DNA of 64,000 nt from JBAZGG01 sp041653015 (GTDB lineage Bacteria; Bacillota_I; Bacilli_A; RFN20; CAG-826): NCBI GenBank assembly GCA_041653015.1, contig JBAZGG010000006.1, positions 7,300-71,299 on the forward strand. Reading direction: 5' to 3'. The position numbers and the translations under genes were made by a program. The notes under the pieces are model-generated. The model was not told the origin of the DNA and searched no databases. It saw only the letters and a program-made list of their open reading frames with translations. This document shows, piece by piece, positions 25,917 to 34,552 of this stretch; the first letter of the stretch is position 1, and each line of letters opens with the position of its first letter.

Positions 25917-27068
25917 ATGGCAGGTTCATTCATCAAAAAGGCTGTTAGAAAAATTCCGTTACTAAACAAAATATATTATCGAATGGCTCATCTTGAAAGC
26001 GTTCAAAAATTTCGTGCGAAAGTTGAAAACAAATCGGCTGTTCCTGAAGAGCAGTTGCTTTCCGCGCCAGACATCATTATCGATTGGAATAGTGATGTAA
26101 AAAAACCACTTGTTGGATTAGTAAAAGATGGCGCCGTTCATGGCTATTATGAAAAATATGAAAAATTCCTACTAGCAAACAAAATACCCTATGAGTTTTA
26201 TGATCCGAGTCGTAGCGATTTCTTTGAAAAGGCTCAAAAGTACGATGTCATCATTTGGAGAGTCACGGATAAAGTGACTGGTCTATATGAAGCTAAACAA
26301 AAAATTGAATTCATTGAGAAGAATAGTAAAACACTAGTCTTCCCCTCATATAAATCGTTGTGGTGCTATGAAGAAAAAGTTCGACAGTGTTGGTTTTTTG
26401 CCAATAACGAAATACCGCATATCAAGTCTTTTGTGTCCAATAATTATTTGGAATCGCTCGATTATATAAAGAGAGCAGAATATCCAATTATTTCGAAAGA
26501 GTCGACTTCCTTTTCGTCGCTCGGTGTCGACAAGATCAAGTCATATAAAAGAGCTCGCAAAATTGTTAATGATGTCTTCGCAAATGGAAAAAAATCGACG
26601 TATAGCTGGATGAAACAAAAGGATTATGTTTTGTTTCAAGAATATGTTCCAAATGAGGGATATGATTTAAGAATTGTCGTTATCGACGATTTCTTTTTTG
26701 GTTATTATCGCTATCCTAAGAAACATGATTATCGCGCCTCTGGCTCCGGCATCGTCGTGAAAAAAGATATCGATATTGAAGCTTTGGATTTTGCGCGAAA
26801 AGTGTATGCGAAGTACGATGATTCAGTCATGCTGGCCATCGATATGATAAAAGATACTCGCGATAATCAGTTCAAAGTTGTTGAAACTTCTATTTTTATC
26901 GGCTGTGAGACATCGCAGCAATTAAAAGTCGATGATGTCGCTGGAGTCTATCGCTATCGCGCTGGCAAGTATGTGTTTGAAAAAGGCAATTTTTGGTTGC
27001 AAGAAGTCACTCTTAAAGTATTTTTTGAACGATATATCAAAAAGCAATTAATGGGCAACCAAAAATAG
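25917..27068 (+). CDS. ATP-grasp family ligase (RimK-like)
   Basis: The 383-residue protein carries an ATP-grasp domain from about residue 170. The visible parts are YPIISKESTSFSSLGV (nucleotide lysine and small loop), DYVLFQEYVPNEGYDLRIVVI (nucleotide-binding strand and Arg), and VVETSIFIGCE near the end where the metal-binding acidic residue lies. It probably forms an amide or peptide bond using ATP. GGAGA precedes the ATG; the TTG six codons upstream is not supported. Its neighbour, a carboxyethyl-ornithine synthase-like enzyme, may make its substrate; this is inference. Confidence 0.7.
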   Translation: MAGSFIKKAVRKIPLLNKIYYRMAHLESVQKFRAKVENKSAVPEEQLLSAPDIIIDWNSDVKKPLVGLVKDGAVHGYYEKYEKFLLANKIPYEFYDPSRSDFFEKAQKYDVIIWRVTDKVTGLYEAKQKIEFIEKNSKTLVFPSYKSLWCYEEKVRQCWFFANNEIPHIKSFVSNNYLESLDYIKRAEYPIISKESTSFSSLGVDKIKSYKRARKIVNDVFANGKKSTYSWMKQKDYVLFQEYVPNEGYDLRIVVIDDFFFGYYRYPKKHDYRASGSGIVVKKDIDIEALDFARKVYAKYDDSVMLAIDMIKDTRDNQFKVVETSIFIGCETSQQLKVDDVAGVYRYRAGKYVFEKGNFWLQEVTLKVFFERYIKKQLMGNQK

Positions 27069-27135
27069 ATATTAAAAGAAACTTTAACTGCGATATTTAA
27101 AATATTAAGTTATATAATGATGTTGAGGTGCTCAT

Positions 27136-28506
27136 ATGGATATTGAAAAAATTGTTTTAGATCAGCGTGCCTACTTTAAAACTGGTCTCACTCTGCCTCT
27201 AGAAAATCGCAAAAATAATCTTGAAAGTATTTATCAATTGCTGCTCAAATATCGAAAGAGATTCAATGAAGCTTTTATGCTGGATTATAACAAGTCAGAA
27301 TTCGATGTCTTGTCTACCGAATACTATCTTCTTTTAGAAGATTGTAAATTTCAAATAAAAAATCTTCGAAAACTCTCCAAACCCAAAAGAGTTCGAACGG
27401 GCATTCTAAATTTTCCTAGTAGAGGTTATTTATTACAGGAACCATATGGTGTCACTCTTATTATGGCTCCATGGAACTATCCGCTTCAACTCGCTCTCGA
27501 TCCATTGATGGGAGCGATTGCCGCAGGGAATACCGCGGTAGTAAAACCTGCATCTTACGCCGCCAATGTGAGCCGAGTAATCTATGATATGTTTCAAGAA
27601 TTCAATAATCCTAATTTAGTCAGCGTTGTTCTCGGGGGAAGAGATGAGAATCAAGCTTTGCTTGACCAACGTTTTGATTATATCTTTTTTACCGGTGGAG
27701 ATGCCGTTGGAAGAATTGTGCTTGAAAAAGCTGCGAAATGGCTCACACCCGTTTCTCTTGAACTAGGAGGTAAATCTCCATGTATTATCGACGAAGATGC
27801 CGATATAAAATTGGCTGCTAAACGCGCAGTGTGGGGAAAATACTTGAATGCAGGTCAAACTTGCGTTGCTCCCGACTATGTTTGCGTTCACGAGTCTGTT
27901 CATGACCAGTTCATAAAAGAAGCGATAAACTATGTGAAAACGTTCTATTATGTCGATGGTAAAATATCGGATGCTTTTCCATATCTAATCAATGATAAGC
28001 ACCTTCAGAAAGTGTATTCTTTTTTAGACCCCAACAAAATCGTCTATGGTGGGAAAATTTCAGGGCGAAGTTTCGAACCGACAATCATGGATCGCGTCAC
28101 TTGGGATGATCCGATTATGCAAGCGGAGATCTTTGGGCCGATCATGCCCATAATCACTTTTAATAATCTCGATGAGCTATTATCAATTATCAATGGCAAA
28201 GAAAAACCATTAGCCTTTTACTATTTCTCAAAGAATGTTAAGAAGGCCAAATATGTTATGTCTCTTTCATCGTTTGGCGGTGGATGCGTGAATGACACCA
28301 TAATGCATTTAACCAATAATAATCTTCCTTTTGGTGGAGTTGGTCGGTCTGGAATGGGCTCTTATCACGGCGCGCAATCATTTAAAACATTTTCCCATCA
28401 GAAAAGCGTTTTAGTGAAAGGGAAACTAGAGATTAATACTAAGTATCCTCCCAACACACCCCAGAGTCTTAAAATGATAAAAAAACTTGGGCATATCAAA
28501 GATTAA
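27136..28506 (+). CDS. Aldehyde dehydrogenase, class 3-like
   Basis: The 456-residue enzyme has the catalytic Cys243 in NAGQTCVAPDY and the general-base Glu209 in SLELGGKSP, plus MAPWNYPLQLALDPL near the start. It is of the short class 3 type (456 residues; similar to YwdH/CoxI), which oxidises medium- or long-chain aldehydes with NAD(P)+. GAGGTG lies before the ATG and a TATAAT at 27113-27118. It could use lipid-derived aldehydes. The AraC-type gene follows in the same direction, 75 nt away. Confidence 0.85.
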   Translation: MDIEKIVLDQRAYFKTGLTLPLENRKNNLESIYQLLLKYRKRFNEAFMLDYNKSEFDVLSTEYYLLLEDCKFQIKNLRKLSKPKRVRTGILNFPSRGYLLQEPYGVTLIMAPWNYPLQLALDPLMGAIAAGNTAVVKPASYAANVSRVIYDMFQEFNNPNLVSVVLGGRDENQALLDQRFDYIFFTGGDAVGRIVLEKAAKWLTPVSLELGGKSPCIIDEDADIKLAAKRAVWGKYLNAGQTCVAPDYVCVHESVHDQFIKEAINYVKTFYYVDGKISDAFPYLINDKHLQKVYSFLDPNKIVYGGKISGRSFEPTIMDRVTWDDPIMQAEIFGPIMPIITFNNLDELLSIINGKEKPLAFYYFSKNVKKAKYVMSLSSFGGGCVNDTIMHLTNNNLPFGGVGRSGMGSYHGAQSFKTFSHQKSVLVKGKLEINTKYPPNTPQSLKMIKKLGHIKD

Positions 28507-28581
28507 AAGGCGACAAATAATTGCAACAACTGTCCTATTTGTTTTTCTCAGTTGGAATAAGATGTTCATGGAGGAAAGTGA

Positions 28582-29418
28582 ATGAATCTGATTGAAACGT
28601 TTCGCAAAGCGATACATCACATTGATTCGAATCTAGATAAGAATCTTTCGCTGAACAATATCGCTTCAGAAGTGTTTTTGTCGCCATTTTACTTTGACCG
28701 ACTCTTTCATATCTATGCCGGTATTCCTGTGAGTGAATACATCAAGAATAGAAAGATGTCGGAGGCGGGTAAATCTCTTCATTTCAACAAAAAAGCTTCG
28801 ATTATTGATATAGCTTTTAATTACGGTTACTCATCGCAAGAAAGTTTTTCTAAAGCTTTTAAACGCTTTCATGGTGTGACACCAAAACAAGCTAAATATG
28901 GTGCGAAACTTTTTTACACACCTCCGTTAGAAATAGTTGTAATTATCAAGGGAGGAAATACGATGGATTACAAAATTGAAAAAGAAAAGGAGTTTGCGAT
29001 TGTCGCGCTTGTGAAGTCATTTTCGAATGCTGATTCTCAGACGCAGATACCATTGTTTTGGGATGACTACATCGCCAAGGGATATCGAAAAGATGTTCCC
29101 CCGATGCTCGGAGTTTGTTTTCAACAGACTTTAAAAAATGAGTTTGATTATGGGATTGGCTCTATCGAAAAGTGCGTCAAGAGAATTCCGGCTGGATTCA
29201 AGACGATAAAAGTGCCCGCTCAAACATGGGCCAAATTTTATGTTCACGGACCGATGCCAAAAGCGATTCAAGACCTGTGGTGTCAAGTCTATAAAGAGTG
29301 GCTCCCAAATTCTGATTATGAAGTTGTCCCAGGATTTGATTTTGAATGCTATGACGAAGGTGACACTTCAAGCCCAGATTATCGTTCGGGCATTTGGATC
29401 GCTGTCAAAAAGAAATAG
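28582..29418 (+). CDS. AraC-family regulator with a GyrI-like effector domain
   Basis: The 278-residue protein has an N-terminal AraC double HTH (about 1-105): LNNIASEVFLSPFYFDRLF for the first helix pair and IDIAFNYGYSSQESFSKAF for the second, the most conserved AraC block. The C-terminal 150 residues are a GyrI-like small-molecule binding domain (starting MDYKIEKEKEFAIVALVKSF). This layout is found in multidrug and antibiotic-response regulators. GGAGG precedes the ATG. It could control the upstream aldehyde dehydrogenase or act in trans. A terminator shared with the convergent clpB follows. Confidence 0.8.
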   Translation: MNLIETFRKAIHHIDSNLDKNLSLNNIASEVFLSPFYFDRLFHIYAGIPVSEYIKNRKMSEAGKSLHFNKKASIIDIAFNYGYSSQESFSKAFKRFHGVTPKQAKYGAKLFYTPPLEIVVIIKGGNTMDYKIEKEKEFAIVALVKSFSNADSQTQIPLFWDDYIAKGYRKDVPPMLGVCFQQTLKNEFDYGIGSIEKCVKRIPAGFKTIKVPAQTWAKFYVHGPMPKAIQDLWCQVYKEWLPNSDYEVVPGFDFECYDEGDTSSPDYRSGIWIAVKKK

Positions 29419-29433
29419 TTGTTGTCATTTAAT

Positions 29434-29466
29434 AAATAAGGCCCAGCAGTTGGGCCTTATTTTATA
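29434..29466. terminator. Bidirectional terminator between the AraC gene and clpB
   Basis: A 12-bp stem AATAAGGCCCA.../TGGGCCTTATT with a 5-nt loop is followed by TTTTATATTTTT on the plus strand. The reverse strand has AT-rich flanks also suited to termination of clpB. Confidence 0.8.
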
Positions 29467-31576
29467 TTTTTTCTATGACAAATCGCTTATCTTTTATATC
29501 GATGATGTAATTGTCTTTCGTGTTCAGTTCGCCTTTGATTATTTTATTGGCGACCAGAGTTTCAATTTCATTTTGAATATATCGTTTAAGCGGGCGTGCT
29601 CCAAAGGCTTCACTATATGCGTTATCGAGGATGTATTGCTGAATTTTATCGCTGAACGAAATTGAGTAATAATTCTCTTGAAGTCTCTTTGATAAATCGT
29701 TGAGCATTTTTCCAACAATTTTTAATTGAGTATCCTTTCCCAATGGTTTGAAATAAACAATTTCATCAATTCGATTAAGAAATTCAGGCTTAAATGTCTC
29801 GTGTAGCAGAGCCTCAACTCTGTTCATCTCTCCATGAAGAATGTATTCGCTTCCAAGATTTGAAGTCATGATAATAATGGTGTTCTTGAAATCTACGACG
29901 CGACCTTGAGAGTCAGTGAGTCGACCATCATCCAAGATTTGTAATAAAAGATTAAACACTTCCGGATGCGCCTTTTCAATCTCATCAAAAAGAACGATTG
30001 AATAAGGGTTTCGCCTCACTTTTTCCGTCAGTTGTCCACCTTCTTCATAGCCGATGTATCCTGGAGGAGCACCAATGAGGCGAGATGTTGAAAACTTTTC
30101 CATATATTCCGACATATCGATTCTTATGATATGTGACTCACTATCGAATAAAGCCTCCGCCAGCGTTTTTGCTACCTCGGTTTTTCCGACACCGGTTGGA
30201 CCTAGAAAAAGAAATGAACCTATCGGTCGGTTCTGATCTTTTATTCCCGCTCTTTGCCTTAAGATGGCATCGCTCACGAGCTCGAGAGCTTCATCTTGGC
30301 CGATAACTCTTTTTGAAAGGATGTTTTTAAGATCGAGGACTTTTTCTTTGTCCCCTTTTGTTATCTTGCTTAAAGGAATATTTGTCATTTTAGAAATGAT
30401 TTTAGCTATTTCCTCTTCGCTGACGACTTCAGAGATCATCCTGTCTTCTTTTGCATTGCTTTCAATCTTGAGCAGACGCTTTTCTAAATCAGGTATTGTT
30501 TGATATTGAAGTTCGCTCGCCTTTTGATAGTCGACATGCGAAAAAGCGACACCTAAGTCAAATTTGGCCTTTTCTAACTGCATTTTTATATTTTTCGCTT
30601 CTTTAATATCAGTCTTCTCGATATTCCATTTCTCTGTTAACCCATCTTGCTCTGTTTTCTCTTTTGTAAGATCCTTTTCCAAGTCAATAAGACGTTTTTT
30701 AGACGACTCATCCTTTTCTTTTGAAAGGGCGACTTTTTCGATTTCAAGTTGTCTAATTTTTCTTGACACCTCATCGAGTTCTGCGGGCATCGATTCGATT
30801 GCAACCTTGATCGATGCGCACGCTTCATCGATCAGATCAATTGCCTTATCGGGTAAAAATCTATTGGTTAGATATCTGTTTGATAATGTAGCGGCCGCAA
30901 TCAAAGCGTTATCGGTTATTTTCACGCCATGATATGATTCAAATCTTTCTTTTAATCCTCTAAGAATTGATATCGTATCTTCAACTGATGGTTCATTGAT
31001 TAACACCGGTTGAAATCGTCTTTCAAGCGCGCGATCCTTTTCAATATATTGGCGATACTCATTGAGCGTTGTTGCTCCGATGCAATCGATTTCTCCTCTG
31101 GCGAGCATAGGCTTCAACATATTTGATGCATCAAGAGCACCTTCTGTTCTTCCTGCGCCGACAATCAAATGAATTTCATCGATGAAGAGAATAATTTTTC
31201 CTTCGCTTTCCTTAATTTTATTCAGGACTGCTTTCAAACGCTCTTCAAATTCGCCGCGATATTTTGCACCAGCGACAAGCGCCCCCATATCGAGTTCGTA
31301 GATTGTTTTATCCTTGAGTGTTAATGGAACATCATTTTTCACTATTCTTTCGGCAAGTCCTTCCAAAATGGCGGTTTTTCCAACGCCTGGTTCGCCGATC
31401 AAAATCACATTGTTTTTGGTTTTTCGAGCAAGAATCTGGACTATCTTTCTTATCTCATCATCTCGTCCTATAACCGGATCGATTTTTCCTTTTTTAACTT
31501 CTTCATTAATGTTGCGGCCAAATTTCTCCAGCACTTTTTTGTCATTTGTATAGTTCTGCATCACTTCATTTTCCAT
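29462..31576 (-). CDS. clpB: ClpB disaggregase without the N-terminal domain
   Basis: The 704-residue AAA+ chaperone has two nucleotide-binding domains: Walker A GEPGVGKTAI at 61-70 and GPTGVGKTEVAKTL in the second. Between them lies the helical middle domain (about 280-400) with a long charged coiled coil, which ClpC and ClpA lack. The usual ClpB is about 860 residues. The missing part is the 150-residue N-terminal substrate domain, as in mycoplasma ClpB. It starts MENEVMQNYT behind an AGGAGGTGAAG site. Its promoter overlaps a CIRCE element, so HrcA controls it. It resolubilises aggregated proteins together with DnaK. Confidence 0.9.
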   Translation of the reverse strand: MENEVMQNYTNDKKVLEKFGRNINEEVKKGKIDPVIGRDDEIRKIVQILARKTKNNVILIGEPGVGKTAILEGLAERIVKNDVPLTLKDKTIYELDMGALVAGAKYRGEFEERLKAVLNKIKESEGKIILFIDEIHLIVGAGRTEGALDASNMLKPMLARGEIDCIGATTLNEYRQYIEKDRALERRFQPVLINEPSVEDTISILRGLKERFESYHGVKITDNALIAAATLSNRYLTNRFLPDKAIDLIDEACASIKVAIESMPAELDEVSRKIRQLEIEKVALSKEKDESSKKRLIDLEKDLTKEKTEQDGLTEKWNIEKTDIKEAKNIKMQLEKAKFDLGVAFSHVDYQKASELQYQTIPDLEKRLLKIESNAKEDRMISEVVSEEEIAKIISKMTNIPLSKITKGDKEKVLDLKNILSKRVIGQDEALELVSDAILRQRAGIKDQNRPIGSFLFLGPTGVGKTEVAKTLAEALFDSESHIIRIDMSEYMEKFSTSRLIGAPPGYIGYEEGGQLTEKVRRNPYSIVLFDEIEKAHPEVFNLLLQILDDGRLTDSQGRVVDFKNTIIIMTSNLGSEYILHGEMNRVEALLHETFKPEFLNRIDEIVYFKPLGKDTQLKIVGKMLNDLSKRLQENYYSISFSDKIQQYILDNAYSEAFGARPLKRYIQNEIETLVANKIIKGELNTKDNYIIDIKDKRFVIEKI

Positions 31577-31611
31577 AAAACTTCACCTCCTGCATGCATG
31601 GATGCAACATT

Positions 31612-31653
31612 GTTATATAACAAAAATTGGCACTCGTCAAGGCAGAGTGCCAA
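31612..31653 (-). promoter_or_regulatory. CIRCE operator with embedded clpB promoter
   Basis: TTGGCACTC (31627-31635), a 9-nt spacer and GAGTGCCAA (31645-31653) match the CIRCE consensus except for one symmetric change (TTAGCACTC to TTGGCACTC). On the minus strand TTGACG, formed by the CIRCE spacer and arm, lies exactly 17 nt before TATAAC (31617-31612). HrcA bound here would cover the -35 box. Confidence 0.9.
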
Positions 31654-31822
31654 AATTTATTATCATCGGCAAATATTTCGTTTAGAAATGTAGATTTGTT
31701 CATATCTATTTAATGCTAACAACTACAGCAAAATGGTTTTAATTTGACATTTGCTTTGTCTTTGTAGTTTTATGTTGTTAGAATAATAACGATATTTCAA
31801 TTAATTGAAAGAGGTATTTCAA

Positions 31823-32308
31823 ATGGAAGATTATTCAAAGCGTTGCATCGATTTGCTCAAGGAACGTGGTGTTACATTGGATGATATCGCTGAATGCGCT
31901 CGATTTTTGCAATCTGATTATCACGTAGATCTAGCCAAGGAAGAATTGCTTGAATCTGTTCGCAGCGTTATTTCTAAACGCGAAGTTCAATATGCGATTA
32001 TGACCGCTATTGAACTCGACAAACTCGCTGAAAAAAATCAAATGAATGATAAAGAATTAGAAAACATGCTGATGAGAGATGAAGGATTGTTCGGCGTTGA
32101 TGAAGTAATCGCCTACGGAATATGCAATATTTATGGTTCAATTGCTCTGACTAATTTTGGCTATATCGACAAAAAGAAATATGGCATTATCGCAAAGCTT
32201 AATGATGCTGGAAAAAATACTGGAGTATGCAATACATTCATCGATGATATCGTTGGTGCCATTGCCGCATCTGCAGCTTCACGATTCGCCCATCGTTGGA
32301 TAAGATAA
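31823..32308 (+). CDS. pgpA: Phosphatidylglycerophosphatase A family protein
   Basis: The 161-residue protein matches the soluble PgpA/YutG family of Bacilli: an N-terminal helical part and a core with ELDKLAEKNQM, LMRDEGLFGVDE and CNTFIDDIVGAIA holding the metal-binding acids. It would remove phosphate from phosphatidylglycerophosphate, a step of phospholipid synthesis, or act on another lipid phosphate. AAAGAGG lies just before the ATG. It is the first gene of a run with cdaA, glmM and glmS. Confidence 0.75.
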   Translation: MEDYSKRCIDLLKERGVTLDDIAECARFLQSDYHVDLAKEELLESVRSVISKREVQYAIMTAIELDKLAEKNQMNDKELENMLMRDEGLFGVDEVIAYGICNIYGSIALTNFGYIDKKKYGIIAKLNDAGKNTGVCNTFIDDIVGAIAASAASRFAHRWIR

Positions 32309-32318
32309 ATAGTTAATT

Positions 32319-33203
32319 ATGCGAACCGACATTTTTACATCTATTTCTCTTGCTGAAGGTGACCTTCACTCTTTCACAGCGTGGTCTGACTGGGTCGTCT
32401 CTCTTTTAATGTTGGCATTTTTTGTCATTCTCTTTTATATAATTCACAAAATAGTCAAAAGAAAAATATTCGTTATCATCTATTCGATTCTAGCATCTGG
32501 TGTTTTTATCGCATGGATTTTTTCTCTATATGTTCTATGCTATATATTTTTGGCTGGAATAGTTATTTTAGCCCTGTCGTGCTTCTATGCCAATATCAGC
32601 GAGCTGAGAGTGTATGCCGCCAATACTTTAAAAAAGGATTTCAGCACTGTTTTTGCTCATTCTAAACCAGATATACAAAAAATATTCGACCATGATAAAT
32701 TTTATGAAGACATCAACACAGCCGTCATGTTTTTCGCTCAGCACAAGACTGGTGCAATCATGACCTTTGAGCGACGAGTAAGTCTTAACGATTTGATAAA
32801 AAATGGCACGATGATCAATGCTCCAGTTAGCCCTGAACTTTTGGAAACGATATTTTATGAAGGAACAAGGCTTCATGATGGCGCTGTTGTGATTCGTGGT
32901 AATACCATTCTTGCCGCTGCCGTCTATTACACGCCGACATCAAAAGCTTTATCTGGGAAATTTGGTTCGCGTCATCGCGCAGCAATCGGTGTCAGCGAAA
33001 TCACTGATTCAGTCACGGTTGTTGTCAGCGAGGAAACTGGTCGCATCTCTTTTGCCATAAGTGGTGAACTGACGAGAGTGTATCCAGATAAATTTATTGA
33101 ACAGTTTCGCCAGTTGATGGAAGAAGATATTTTCGATGAAAAAAATGATAGCGATGTCGAAAATGTTCCTGATGCTGATACCGAAGAAAAGGATAAGAAT
33201 TAA
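32319..33203 (+). CDS. cdaA: Diadenylate cyclase CdaA
   Basis: The 294-residue protein has three membrane segments (about 20-95), then a DAC domain with the two catalytic motifs LHDGAV (Asp187-Gly188) and GSRHRAA (Arg218-Arg220). It makes c-di-AMP from two ATP. CdaA is the membrane enzyme of Firmicutes, controlling K+ uptake and wall pressure. Its stop overlaps the start of glmM (TAATG). In most Bacilli a cdaR gene lies between the two; it is absent here. The C-terminal 30 residues are very acidic. Confidence 0.9.
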   Translation: MRTDIFTSISLAEGDLHSFTAWSDWVVSLLMLAFFVILFYIIHKIVKRKIFVIIYSILASGVFIAWIFSLYVLCYIFLAGIVILALSCFYANISELRVYAANTLKKDFSTVFAHSKPDIQKIFDHDKFYEDINTAVMFFAQHKTGAIMTFERRVSLNDLIKNGTMINAPVSPELLETIFYEGTRLHDGAVVIRGNTILAAAVYYTPTSKALSGKFGSRHRAAIGVSEITDSVTVVVSEETGRISFAISGELTRVYPDKFIEQFRQLMEEDIFDEKNDSDVENVPDADTEEKDKN

Positions 33204-34540
33204 TGGGAACAATAGCGCATTTTGGAACTGATGGTATCCGCGGAACAGCAAATGAGGGGCTAACGCCCCTTATCGCTTATCGCATCGGACGTTTTATCGG
33301 TCAATATCCAGCAAATCATAAGAATAAAATTATTATTGCTCGTGATACTAGAGTATCGGGCGATATGCTATCCAATGCGCTTATCTCTGGTATGCTTGCG
33401 AGTGGATGTGCTGTTTTTGATATCGGTGTGTCAACAACACCATCGGTGTCTTTTTTAGTTGAAAATTATGATTTTGATTACGGAATTATGATTTCAGCTT
33501 CACATAATCCTTACTATGATAATGGGATTAAAATCTTTAATAAAAAAGGCGAAAAACTTGAAAATTCGATCGAAAAAATGATTGAGAATTATATATATGT
33601 TGGTAAAGACGATTTGCCCTTTGCTAAAAATGAAGAACTAGGTCGCGTGGAAGACGCTTCCAAATTCAAAGAATTATATATTAATTTTCTGCTAAAAAAA
33701 GCGAAGGATCTTAACGGATTGAAAATATTAGTCGATTGTGCGAATGGTTCGAGCTCGATGATTTCAAAAGAAGTATTCAATAAACTAGGCATTGAAGCTA
33801 CTTATATTTGTGACAAACCAAATGGTCTCAATATCAATGACCGATGCGGTTCGACTCACTTAAATCAACTGGTAAACGAATGTAAAAAAGGTCAATATGA
33901 TCTGTGTTTTGCTTTTGATGGCGATGCTGATCGCCTCATGTGCTTGAATGGCGATGGTCACATCATCGACGGTGATGGCATTATTTTTGTAAACGCATTA
34001 TCGCTTAAGCAAGATAACAAACTTCGCGATAATAAAGTTGTGATTACGGTTATGTCCAATATTGGTCTCAAAAAAGTCCTCGCTGCGAACGATGTCGATT
34101 TTTTAGAAGTCGCGGTTGGCGATAAATATGTCCAGGCCGCTCTTAAAGAGAATCATCTTTCTCTAGGAGGTGAACAGTCAGGTCATATTATTTTTCTTGA
34201 TGAATTGAATACCGGCGATGGCTTTTTGACGGCGATTAGTTTGATGAATATATATCGCTACAAACACGATATCTTTCTAAAAGCGATTACACAATTAGTG
34301 ATCTATCCTCAAATTTTAGAAAATATTACAGTGGCAAACAAAGAAGCTATTATGTCAAACAAAGGTCTCAAAGAGCATATTTCAAAAATTGAGAAAAAGC
34401 TTGACGGAGATGGAAGGATTTTGGTTAGACCGAGCGGAACAGAGCCTCTCATCAGAGTCATGTGCGAAGCTAAGTCAATTGATACATGTCGCAGCGTTTG
34501 TGCAGATATTGTCGAATATATAAAAGATCTTTCTTTTTAG
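33203..34540 (+). CDS. glmM: Phosphoglucosamine mutase GlmM
   Basis: The 445-residue protein has the phosphoserine motif ISASHNPYYDNGIK (Ser100), the metal loop DGDADR in AFDGDADRLM near residue 240 and the C-terminal sugar phosphate loop RPSGTEPLIRVM. It converts glucosamine-6-phosphate to glucosamine-1-phosphate, on the route to UDP-GlcNAc and cell wall. Start overlaps cdaA, and 12 nt separate it from glmS. GlmM and CdaA interact in Bacilli. Retention of glmM suggests that a cell wall or other GlcNAc polymer is made. Confidence 0.95.
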   Translation: MGTIAHFGTDGIRGTANEGLTPLIAYRIGRFIGQYPANHKNKIIIARDTRVSGDMLSNALISGMLASGCAVFDIGVSTTPSVSFLVENYDFDYGIMISASHNPYYDNGIKIFNKKGEKLENSIEKMIENYIYVGKDDLPFAKNEELGRVEDASKFKELYINFLLKKAKDLNGLKILVDCANGSSSMISKEVFNKLGIEATYICDKPNGLNINDRCGSTHLNQLVNECKKGQYDLCFAFDGDADRLMCLNGDGHIIDGDGIIFVNALSLKQDNKLRDNKVVITVMSNIGLKKVLAANDVDFLEVAVGDKYVQAALKENHLSLGGEQSGHIIFLDELNTGDGFLTAISLMNIYRYKHDIFLKAITQLVIYPQILENITVANKEAIMSNKGLKEHISKIEKKLDGDGRILVRPSGTEPLIRVMCEAKSIDTCRSVCADIVEYIKDLSF

Positions 34541-34552
34541 GAGAAAAACATT

